This document shows positions 1 to 5,105 of a stretch of 5,105 bases of DNA, piece after piece. Location of the stretch: NCBI GenBank assembly GCA_018824925.1, contig JAHJFH010000083.1, positions 1 to 5,105 of the forward strand, given 5' to 3'. Positions within the stretch are counted from its first letter, which is position 1, and every line of letters begins with the position of its first letter. A program made the translations under genes and the position numbers. The notes beneath the pieces are model-generated. The model worked only from the letters and a program-made list of their open reading frames with translations. It made no database searches and had not been told where the DNA came from. The stretch comes from Thermoplasmatota archaeon. Its GTDB lineage: Archaea; Thermoplasmatota; E2; DHVEG-1.

Positions 1-257
1 TCCCGTTCCATTTTTATTGCTTTCACATTACATTCTGATGCGCACACACCACAACCTTTGCAGTACTCATAATTAATTGATATAGAATCGTCTTTATTGC
101 GGATAATGCTTCCCTCTGGACAAAAAATCCAACAACGGAGGCATTTCACACATTTTTCTTTGTCAAGTTTAGGTCGAAATACCCGCCAGCTACCGGTATT
201 TCCCATGGCACCTAATTTTGGGTAGGAAATACTGGATACAACCTTGTATTTTTTCAA
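1..257 (-). CDS. porD: Pyruvate (2-oxoacid):ferredoxin oxidoreductase delta subunit, 3' end outside window
   Basis: This is the small ferredoxin-like subunit that carries electrons from the thiamine diphosphate site of the oxidoreductase to external ferredoxin in the cytoplasm. Eighty-five codons are visible. The PorD hallmark TGSWRVFRP is at residues 21-29. Two 4Fe-4S binding motifs follow: C36, C39, C42, C46-P47 and C66, C69, C72, C76. The frame is open at the left edge; family members are about 100 residues long, so only a short C-terminal tail should be missing. I chose the TTG at 257 because it overlaps the porC stop as TTGA and has a good ribosome binding site (GAGGTGA, 262-268) four bases before it. 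An internal ATG at residue 18 would remove little but lacks that support. One oddity is that the second cluster ends C-N rather than the usual C-P. The TGSWR signature fits pyruvate or 2-oxoisovalerate enzymes; the sequence does not separate the two. Confidence 0.93.
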   Translation of the reverse strand, partial: MKKYKVVSSISYPKLGAMGNTGSWRVFRPKLDKEKCVKCLRCWIFCPEGSIIRNKDDSISINYEYCKGCGVCASECNVKAIKMER

Positions 258-829
258 AAATTCACCTCTGTTTGTTCAAAAGCATCTTGTGTAGCTGCAA
301 CGTTTCTCTTCGCAAGTTCTATCCTCCATTTTTTAGTGATAACTTTCTGTATGGATTGAAGCGTTACTGAATCGAGGATTCTTGGGACAGCACCAAGAAT
401 AGGTGTATTCACCACAGGGATACCACCAACGAGGATTTCATGATGCAATGCAATTGCTGTTGCGTCAACTGTAGCAACTTTGAAGGTTTTTGAAAAAGAT
501 AATTCGTTTGGTTTTCGTCTCGTATTAATAAGGAGCTTTCCACCTTTTTTTAATCCGCTGGTTATATCGATAACATCCATGATACTTTCATCAAGGACTA
601 TTACGATATCGGGAGTATAGATCTCGCTTCTTAGATGGATTTCTTCATCAGCGATTCGAGCGAACGCGCGTACAGGTGCACCACGTCGCTCTGCACCAAA
701 AAAGGGGAATGCTTGTACACCTTTGTTTCCATCATTTAAGGCTGCAGCTACGAGCAAGTTAGCGGCGGTTACTGCCCCCTGTCCACCACGGCCATGGAAT
801 ACTATTTCTACAAGTGTTTTTGATACCAC
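254..829 (-). CDS. porC: Pyruvate (2-oxoacid):ferredoxin oxidoreductase gamma subunit
   Basis: This is the gamma subunit of the cytoplasmic four-subunit enzyme that oxidatively decarboxylates pyruvate to acetyl-CoA and CO2 while reducing ferredoxin. The protein has 191 residues, normal for the family. The glycine-rich GRGGQGAV motif is at residues 13-20 and the conserved FPFFGAERRGAPVRAF stretch at 41-56, with the usual C-terminal end near residues 175-187. I place the start at GTG 829, not at the upstream TTG 853. The GTG is preceded by GGGAAGGT with a 7-base gap and gives the usual short lead-in to VEIVFHGRGG, whereas the TTG has no ribosome binding site. The stop overlaps the porD start by four bases, so the two are translationally coupled. 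The catalytic TPP subunit (PorB) and PorA are not in the window and would be expected beyond the left edge. A VorC or other 2-oxoacid specificity cannot be excluded. Confidence 0.93.
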   Translation of the reverse strand: MVSKTLVEIVFHGRGGQGAVTAANLLVAAALNDGNKGVQAFPFFGAERRGAPVRAFARIADEEIHLRSEIYTPDIVIVLDESIMDVIDITSGLKKGGKLLINTRRKPNELSFSKTFKVATVDATAIALHHEILVGGIPVVNTPILGAVPRILDSVTLQSIQKVITKKWRIELAKRNVAATQDAFEQTEVNF

Positions 830-836
830 AATAATG

Positions 837-844
837 ACCTTCCC
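837..844 (-). promoter_or_regulatory. Ribosome binding site that decides the porC start
   Basis: On the minus strand this reads GGGAAGGT, seven bases before GTG 829. It supports that GTG over TTG 853, which has only A/T-rich sequence upstream. If TTG 853 were the start, this site would lie inside the coding region. Confidence 0.6.
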
Positions 845-866
845 GAGGTCCAAAATAAGAATAGGG

Positions 867-873
867 CATATAA
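867..873 (-). promoter_or_regulatory. Candidate archaeal TATA box for porCD
   Basis: The minus strand reads GTTATATGC just after the stop codon of the UPF0045 gene. A start of transcription about 26 bases downstream would fall near 844, leaving a short leader that just includes the porC ribosome binding site. The spacing fits, but the box is not a perfect consensus and the 54 bp gap would also allow read-through from the upstream gene. Confidence 0.35.
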
Positions 874-883
874 CTGTTTTGAA

Positions 884-1186
884 TTAGGTTTTCTGGGAGA
901 AATTAAGTTGTGCAAGTTTTGTTTTCATTGTCGCGGTTTTGTCATGACGATCATCAATTTTTAATTCAGTTATCACCCGTTGTGCGCCAGCTGAAAGCAC
1001 AGCCTTATGTGCTTTTTCGACTACTGTAAAAAGTTTTTCTAATGAATCCGTCTCTATAATGGTACCCATTGCATTTGTTTCAAAACTAATTTTTTCACTT
1101 TGGAGTATATCAATGACCTTTTGTACGTAAGTATGTAAACTTGTTGCTTTTCCAATAGGGGCAATACTTAATTGTGCAATAATCAT
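884..1186 (-). CDS. UPF0045/MTH1187-family thiamine-binding-type protein
   Basis: This small soluble protein of 100 residues has a ferredoxin-like fold in characterised family members (COG0011, Pfam Thiamine_BP), which form tetramers. Family hallmarks are visible. The N-terminal strand is MIIAQLSIAPIG, followed by TS at residues 15-16, the NAMGTIIE segment at 38-45, the helix around residues 49-66, and KIDDRHDK at 76-83. I chose ATG 1186 over GTG 1198 because family members begin exactly at MIIA, and because a TATA-like box at 1218-1225 would place the transcript start close to 1196, downstream of the GTG. There is no strong ribosome binding site; AAGTGG lies a few bases upstream, so initiation on a very short leader is likely. 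Some relatives bind thiamine or related ligands, but the physiological role is poorly known. Its position directly before a thiamine-diphosphate enzyme operon is suggestive of a link. Confidence 0.9.
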   Translation of the reverse strand: MIIAQLSIAPIGKATSLHTYVQKVIDILQSEKISFETNAMGTIIETDSLEKLFTVVEKAHKAVLSAGAQRVITELKIDDRHDKTATMKTKLAQLNFSQKT

Positions 1187-1217
1187 AAATAAAACCACTT
1201 TCGATTAGATAATTGGT

Positions 1218-1225
1218 TATTTAAA
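1218..1225 (-). promoter_or_regulatory. Candidate archaeal TATA box for the UPF0045-porCD unit
   Basis: The minus strand reads GATTTAAATAACC, a good match to the archaeal TTTAAATA type of box. Transcription about 26 bases downstream would begin near 1196, giving a leader of about 10 bases before ATG 1186. It lies downstream of the T9 tract, as expected for a new transcription unit. The assignment rests on consensus and spacing only. Confidence 0.5.
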
Positions 1226-1252
1226 TCTATTGTTTTACTCACTCAATTACTT

Positions 1253-1261
1253 AAAAAAAAA
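1253..1261 (-). terminator. Oligo-T terminator after the aminotransferase gene
   Basis: Nine consecutive T residues on the minus strand lie about 40 bases after the aminotransferase stop codon, with no stable hairpin before them. Archaeal RNA polymerase terminates on such tracts without a stem-loop, so this is a plausible intrinsic terminator separating the aminotransferase from the UPF0045-por unit. Confidence 0.55.
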
Positions 1262-1299
1262 TGGTTTCTGTTGATTTATTTAGAATGCTGTTTTATAAG

Positions 1300-2502
1300 T
1301 TAATTCAGCCGCTTTTTCATAAACATTTCAAGTTTATCGAACGCTCGTTCTAAGGTTTCCATTGGGGGGAGTATCACGGCACGGAAATGGTCTTTACCAT
1401 ATGTCGAACAAAAACCGCTACCATGAACAACCAGAACATGAGATTCTTTAAGAAGGTCAAGAACGAATGCTTTATCATCTTTCCAGATCTTCTTTTCCAT
1501 CGCATCAATTTTTGGGAAAATATAGAAAGCTCCTTGTGGTTTTGCTGTTGAAATGCCATCGATTTCATTAAGTCGTTTAACCGAAAAATCTCGTCGTTCT
1601 CTGAGTTTATCATTCATCTTTTTAATATGATCTTGTGGCCCTTTGAGTGCTGCGATAGAAGCAAGTTGACAGACGGAACTTGCGCAAAGGCGGGATCGAG
1701 CTATGCGCATAAATGCATCTTCAACCTCGGCTAGTTCTCCCCTATGATGAAACATAGTATACCCCATACGCCATCCTGGACATAAATAAACCTTTGAAAA
1801 TCCATTAAAGGTGACGACAGGCACATCCTTAGATAGACTTGCAGTTGCATGTTGCTCTTCATCGAATACAATATCGTCATAAATTTCATCAGAAAGGATA
1901 GGAATTTCGAATTCACCAGCGATGTCAATGATTTCGTTAATAGTCCTTTTTGGATAAAGAGCCCCTGTGGGGTTATTCGGGTTGATAAGAACAATGCCCT
2001 TTGTTCGTTTGGATATTAGTTTTCGAATATGATCTACATCTGGTCTCCAGCCCTCTTTTTCAATACAACGATAGGAGATTGGTTCTGCATCCATAAAGCG
2101 GGTAATTAGAGAATATTGTGGGTAGGTTGGACCAGGGATAAGTAACTCATCACCGGGGTTAAGTGATGCATTGATATAGGTTTGAAGGCCTTCAGTCACA
2201 CCAGTGGTTATACAAATATCATCTGGAGTATAATCAACGTGATTGCGTCGTTTTTCACGTTCAATTATTGCTTGTCGTAACTCAAGATATCCCTCTGATG
2301 GAGTGTACCCATTATGACCATCTAAAGCAGCTTGATATAATGCATCTTTCATGTGTTGAGGAGTATCAAAATCATACTTATTGGGATCCCCGATATTGAG
2401 GTGAAGGACCTCAATCCCCTTTTTCTTTAGTTCATTTGCAGGGAGGATCACGTCACGAATTGCATAAGAAACGCCCTCAGATCTTTTGGAGGCAGGAATC
2501 AT
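1300..2502 (-). CDS. Alanine aminotransferase (PLP, class I/II, fold type I)
   Basis: This cytoplasmic PLP enzyme most likely interconverts pyruvate plus glutamate with alanine plus 2-oxoglutarate. The protein has 400 residues. Visible features, in order, are IRDVILPANELKKKGI near 15-30, LNIGDP at 35-40, the GYTPSEGYLELR segment at 65-76, NPNNPTG at 174-180, the cofactor aspartate D205 in SDEIY, the Schiff-base lysine K237 in NGFSKVY, GWRMGY at 243-248 and the substrate-carboxylate arginine R374 in HFRAV. The pattern, including KPQGAFYIFPKI and HVLVVHGSGF, matches from memory the Thermococcus/Pyrococcus alanine aminotransferase closely; an aspartate or broad-range enzyme is the alternative. 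I chose ATG 2502 because homologues start with this MI-ASKR sequence. A TTG at 2565 would add 21 residues with no family counterpart and would lie upstream of the candidate TATA boxes' start points. No clear ribosome binding site precedes the ATG. The gene has its own promoter region and a T9 terminator, so it is probably monocistronic. Confidence 0.92.
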   Translation of the reverse strand: MIPASKRSEGVSYAIRDVILPANELKKKGIEVLHLNIGDPNKYDFDTPQHMKDALYQAALDGHNGYTPSEGYLELRQAIIEREKRRNHVDYTPDDICITTGVTEGLQTYINASLNPGDELLIPGPTYPQYSLITRFMDAEPISYRCIEKEGWRPDVDHIRKLISKRTKGIVLINPNNPTGALYPKRTINEIIDIAGEFEIPILSDEIYDDIVFDEEQHATASLSKDVPVVTFNGFSKVYLCPGWRMGYTMFHHRGELAEVEDAFMRIARSRLCASSVCQLASIAALKGPQDHIKKMNDKLRERRDFSVKRLNEIDGISTAKPQGAFYIFPKIDAMEKKIWKDDKAFVLDLLKESHVLVVHGSGFCSTYGKDHFRAVILPPMETLERAFDKLEMFMKKRLN

Positions 2503-2530
2503 ATTTATCGAAACCGGACATGGAAAATGT

Positions 2531-2538
2531 GCATAAAT
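2531..2538 (-). promoter_or_regulatory. Alternative TATA-like box close to the aminotransferase start
   Basis: The minus strand reads ATTTATGC about 30 bases before ATG 2502. If used, transcription would begin near 2509 and the mRNA would be nearly leaderless, which would explain the absence of a ribosome binding site. It is a poorer consensus match than the box at 2554-2561; at most one of the two need be real. Confidence 0.25.
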
Positions 2539-2553
2539 AATTGCTGGTGATCC

Positions 2554-2561
2554 TTTAAATA
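2554..2561 (-). promoter_or_regulatory. Candidate archaeal TATA box for the aminotransferase
   Basis: The minus strand reads GGTATTTAAAGGA. Transcription about 26 bases downstream would start near 2531 and leave a leader of about 29 bases before ATG 2502. The box lies only three bases past the inverted repeat at 2565-2580, a geometry typical of a regulated promoter. Support is consensus and spacing only. Confidence 0.45.
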
Positions 2562-2564
2562 CCA

Positions 2565-2580
2565 AGTAATCTAAATTACT
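2565..2580. repeat. Perfect 6-bp inverted repeat at the aminotransferase promoter
   Basis: The plus strand reads AGTAAT-CTAA-ATTACT, two perfect 6-base arms around a 4-base spacer. It begins two bases after the stop codon of the HAMP-PAS gene and ends three bases before a candidate TATA box. It could be an operator for a dimeric regulator overlapping the BRE region. It could also be a weak transcript 3'-end hairpin, although no T tract follows. An A/T-rich 6-bp palindrome can occur by chance. Confidence 0.45.
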
Positions 2581-2582
2581 CG

Positions 2583-3776
2583 TTATTCCCTCATTTTTTT
2601 ATCGATTGAGAATTCCTCTACAATCAAACAGACGTATTTATGTTGATCTGGGATATATTCAAGGGTCTCAGTAACAAAAATTGATGAACCATCTTTACGA
2701 CGAATAATACTTTTTTGTTTCATAGGTCCATAGTTTTTTATCTTATTGAGTTTATTTTGAATATCCGTTGTTGATTCAAGAAATTCAAGATCACTAAGTT
2801 TCATGTTAAGAATTTCCTCACGGGTGTATCCTAGTTTTTGGTAGAAATGAGGATCTGCTTCAACGATTTTAGTTGCTTCATTGAAAAATAAGGTATGATC
2901 TATATCCTCACGTGTTTCTCGATCTAGTTCTCGTAACGAAGGATCATTTACTTGTTTGTCACCGGGCTGCTGAATAGAAACAAGTGTATGTATCCGTTGT
3001 TTCATTTCAGAAAGGTCTTTTGTCAGGTCACTGATTTTCAATTCAGCATTCTTAAGATCCGAAATATCTGTTCCAATACCCCGTATCCCTAGATATGTTC
3101 CATTTTCTGTATATATTGGATGGAAGGTTGTTTTTGTATATATTTCATGTCCATCCTTATGACACCAATTTAGATAAAGAGATACAGGTTCAATGATTTT
3201 TCCTTGTGCCATGTCTGTAAGAATTGTTTTTAGTTGTTTAGTATGGTCCACAGGGAGAATTTCATGGATTTTTTTTCCGGTTATTTCATCAACAGAATAG
3301 CCAAGATACTGGGTTAGTTTCGCTGAGCATGCGGTACAGATGCCCTTATTATTAAGTTCCCAGACCCAAGCTTCAAGGTTCTTTATAATGCTATTATATT
3401 TTTCTTCAGCAATTTCTTTTGCTTTTATGGTTTCTTCGAAGATTTCACCCTTTTTAACACCGACTTTATGTATCGCAAGTTTCAGACTTGTAAGGACTCG
3501 ATTTAGGGATTCTGAAAGACGATTTATCTCATATATCTCACTTGAATCAATCCGCACATCTAAGTTACCCTTACTGATTTCATCGATATTGTTGGTAAGT
3601 GTTTCAAGAGGTCGTGTGATTACATACGATATAATCGCTGATACAAAAAAGGTAACCACAAAGATGAGCCCTATGAAAGCTGTAGTGGTTTCAAGACCCT
3701 GAAATCCACCAATTATACCAACAGGTATAAGTGAAATAGCTAGGCTCATCACAATCAGAAGTTCACGTAGTCGCAT
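2583..3776 (-). CDS. Membrane HAMP-PAS-PAS sensor protein without a kinase domain
   Basis: This 397-residue signalling protein has a transmembrane hairpin (about residues 5-24 and 32-53) with only some seven residues between the helices, so it has no extracellular sensor domain. A HAMP domain (about 51-105, with RPLETL and the GNLDVRI segment) is followed by a helical linker. PAS domain 1 (about 126-242) includes LGYSVDEITGK and the PAC segment HKDGHEIYTKTTFHPI. A predicted coiled coil (about 242-268) leads to PAS domain 2 (about 293-390), with LGYTREEIL and RRKDGSSIFVTE. The protein ends there, with no HisKA, HATPase, GGDEF or methyl-accepting domain. I chose ATG 3776 over TTG 3803 because AAGGTGA sits seven bases before it. 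That site contains the stop of the upstream histidine kinase gene, so the two are one operon. It probably senses a cytoplasmic or membrane signal and passes it to the neighbouring kinase, but the ligand is unknown. Confidence 0.85.
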   Translation of the reverse strand: MRLRELLIVMSLAISLIPVGIIGGFQGLETTTAFIGLIFVVTFFVSAIISYVITRPLETLTNNIDEISKGNLDVRIDSSEIYEINRLSESLNRVLTSLKLAIHKVGVKKGEIFEETIKAKEIAEEKYNSIIKNLEAWVWELNNKGICTACSAKLTQYLGYSVDEITGKKIHEILPVDHTKQLKTILTDMAQGKIIEPVSLYLNWCHKDGHEIYTKTTFHPIYTENGTYLGIRGIGTDISDLKNAELKISDLTKDLSEMKQRIHTLVSIQQPGDKQVNDPSLRELDRETREDIDHTLFFNEATKIVEADPHFYQKLGYTREEILNMKLSDLEFLESTTDIQNKLNKIKNYGPMKQKSIIRRKDGSSIFVTETLEYIPDQHKYVCLIVEEFSIDKKMRE

Positions 3777-3783
3777 TTTTTTT

Positions 3784-3790
3784 TCACCTT
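3784..3790 (-). promoter_or_regulatory. Ribosome binding site for the HAMP-PAS gene, containing the kinase stop codon
   Basis: The minus strand reads AAGGTGA seven bases before ATG 3776. Its TGA is the stop codon of the histidine kinase. It supports ATG 3776 as the start and suggests that translation of the second gene is coupled to termination on the first. Confidence 0.75.
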
Positions 3791-5105
3791 GGACAAATTT
3801 CAATTAAATTATATTCCACTTGATTAAGTGGTCGATTTGCATAAATATGAGTAATATTTGATTTGAAGGTTAACGCGCTTGTTTCATCAAGAACACAAAC
3901 TGCTTGTAATGAATCAATATAACTGTATAAATCCTGCTGGCCTAAGGAATTCTTAATCTGAAGATCATTATATTCCACCAGCCCCATGGGCCCTAAAACC
4001 TCACTAAACGTTTCCCTAAGTTTTCGTTCAATATCCGCTTTGGGAGAAAACAATACCTTTATTGGTTCAATTTCTCTGATTGGCTGATACGGTATCGTAA
4101 ATGAGAAAGTACTTCCTTTTTCCGGAGTGCTTTCAACCCAGATTTTTCCTTTTTGGGCTTCAACTATACCTCGACAAATTGCAAGTCCCAAACCACTACC
4201 ACCATGCTCACGATTTAAGGTTTTTTCAACCTGAAAAAAAGGCTCAAAAACCCTGATTTTATCATCTGCTGTCATACCTACCCCACGATCCTTAATACTA
4301 AACAAAATATTATTGGGTTGAGGTTGTGCATGAATTTCTATAGATGATTTTGATGGTGAAAATTTTATAGCGTTATGAATAAGGTTACGCAATACTTGGC
4401 TTATTCGATCTGGATCAACCTCTATTTCAGGAAGTGGTTCTGCATAGATTTCTAGGGCAATATTTTTCGTTAGAGCAAAACCCTGCATAAGGGAAACAAT
4501 ATTTGTAATCAACAGGTTCAGATCAGTTTTTCGAAAATTGAATTTTAACCGTGCCACCTCAATACGACTGATTTCAAGAAAATCTTCAATGAGTTTATTT
4601 AGACGCTCTGTACATCGAAGAACAATATCAAGGCTTTCTTTTTGTTGATCATTTAAACCACCAAAATATCCTTCCTTTAACATCTGTAGTTGAGCCTTCA
4701 GTGGTGTAATGGGTGTACGCAGTTCATGGGAGGTAATACTTAAAAATTCTGATTTAGCACGATCAAGCTGTTGTCGCTCCTCATCCATTTTGGCTAAAGC
4801 AACCGCACCATCATTAAAAGCAATGCCAAGATGTTCGATTTCATCATGTGTTTTAATATTGGTCCGGACATTGAAATTCCCTTTTTCTAATTCTTGAGCG
4901 ACAACATGTAGTTCCTTAATTGGTTTAGAAATATATTTTGAGACAAAAAAACCAATTATTGCCGTATCAACAGCTATAAGCGTGATAATCATCAAAGCAG
5001 TAGTTTGAAGAATTAACTGCTGATTAAGAAACGCCTCTTGATTTTGCGTTAGCAATGAGATTGATATCGAATAAAAATAAAAAATCCCTAATGCAGGAGC
5101 GAGGA
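3784..5105 (-). CDS. Membrane-bound HAMP histidine kinase, 5' end outside window
   Basis: This sensor kinase autophosphorylates on histidine and should pass the phosphate to a response regulator, none of which is visible here. Counting from the first complete codon at 5103, 439 residues are seen. A hydrophobic stretch at about 2-17 (probably the first membrane helix) is followed by a short loop rich in N and Q and a second helix at about 34-57. HAMP spans about 55-105. HisKA has the phospho-acceptor H126 in SHELRTP, with the E-x-x-T pattern of kinases that also act as phosphatases. HATPase has N240/N244 in RNLIHNAIKF, DRGVG at 272-276, FEPFF at 286-290 and GGSGLG at 301-306. About 95 unrecognised residues (343-439) follow. 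The frame has no stop up to the window edge, so TTG 5055 is not a credible start: using it would discard the first membrane helix. The true start lies upstream. Confidence 0.92.
   Translation of the reverse strand, partial: LAPALGIFYFYSISISLLTQNQEAFLNQQLILQTTALMIITLIAVDTAIIGFFVSKYISKPIKELHVVAQELEKGNFNVRTNIKTHDEIEHLGIAFNDGAVALAKMDEERQQLDRAKSEFLSITSHELRTPITPLKAQLQMLKEGYFGGLNDQQKESLDIVLRCTERLNKLIEDFLEISRIEVARLKFNFRKTDLNLLITNIVSLMQGFALTKNIALEIYAEPLPEIEVDPDRISQVLRNLIHNAIKFSPSKSSIEIHAQPQPNNILFSIKDRGVGMTADDKIRVFEPFFQVEKTLNREHGGSGLGLAICRGIVEAQKGKIWVESTPEKGSTFSFTIPYQPIREIEPIKVLFSPKADIERKLRETFSEVLGPMGLVEYNDLQIKNSLGQQDLYSYIDSLQAVCVLDETSALTFKSNITHIYANRPLNQVEYNLIEICPR

Noticed and set aside
830..853. TTG 853 as the porC start
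   Set aside because: It has no ribosome binding site and adds eight residues absent from the family. GTG 829 has a well-placed GGGAAGGT.
1291..1300. TATA-like ACTTATAAAA just after the aminotransferase stop codon as promoter of the UPF0045-por unit
   Set aside because: It is a good consensus match, but a transcript from it would start just before the T9 tract and would be likely to terminate there. The box at 1218-1225 fits the gene start far better.
1374..1994. Two minus-strand open frames (1374-1613 and 1731-1994) inside the aminotransferase
   Set aside because: Both are in another frame of a gene whose catalytic motifs are complete and in order, and neither has a recognisable domain.
2503..2565. 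TTG 2565 as the aminotransferase start
   Set aside because: The extra 21 residues do not resemble the family N-terminus, and the TTG is upstream of the expected transcript start.
3340..3702. Plus-strand open frame of about 120 codons opposite the HAMP-PAS gene
   Set aside because: It lies wholly antisense to a well-supported gene, has a low-complexity serine/leucine-rich translation and shows no family motif or promoter.
2583..3776. The HAMP-PAS protein as a histidine kinase truncated by frameshift
   Set aside because: After its stop there are only about 80 bp before the aminotransferase, with no H-box or ATPase motifs in any frame. PAS domain 2 is also complete, so there is no sign of a broken kinase domain.
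4709..4897. Plus-strand open frame of about 62 codons opposite the histidine kinase
   Set aside because: It is antisense to the HAMP and H-box coding region, and its composition is typical of a shadow frame.

Overview
All genes in this window lie on the minus strand, so the biological reading order runs from the high coordinates to the low ones. The window most likely comes from an archaeon. The genes suggesting this are a separately encoded gamma and delta subunit of a four-subunit 2-oxoacid:ferredoxin oxidoreductase, an alanine aminotransferase whose sequence resembles, from memory, the Thermococcales enzyme, and a UPF0045/MTH1187 small protein. A/T-rich boxes of the archaeal TATA type sit at plausible distances before three transcription units, and an oligo-T tract of the archaeal terminator type sits between two of them. 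Four-subunit POR and UPF0045 also occur in bacteria, so this assignment is probable, not certain. The species cannot be read from the window.

Region 1 (5105 to 2583) is a signalling pair. A membrane-bound HAMP-HisKA-HATPase histidine kinase runs off the right edge, so its N-terminus is missing. It is followed 7 bp later by a kinase-less membrane protein with a transmembrane hairpin, a HAMP domain and two PAS domains. The ribosome binding site of the second gene contains the stop codon of the first, so the two are almost certainly co-transcribed. No response regulator is visible. The kinase has a C-terminal tail of about 95 residues beyond its ATPase domain that I do not recognise.

Region 2 (2582 to 1199) holds a fold-type I PLP aminotransferase, best called alanine aminotransferase, behind its own apparent promoter. 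A small perfect inverted repeat abuts that promoter. A T9 tract lies about 40 bp after the stop codon.

Region 3 (1198 to 1) begins with a candidate TATA box and a UPF0045/MTH1187-family (thiamine-binding type) protein. Then come porC and porD, translationally coupled by a TTGA overlap; porD runs off the left edge. In related operons porA and porB usually follow.

Taken together, the metabolic genes converge on pyruvate. POR interconverts pyruvate and acetyl-CoA with ferredoxin and uses thiamine diphosphate, the UPF0045 protein belongs to a thiamine-binding family, and alanine aminotransferase interconverts pyruvate and alanine. Whether the sensor pair regulates this set is open. No RNA genes, CRISPR arrays, insertion sequences or other mobile-element signs were seen, and no gene-free stretch exceeds about 120 bp.
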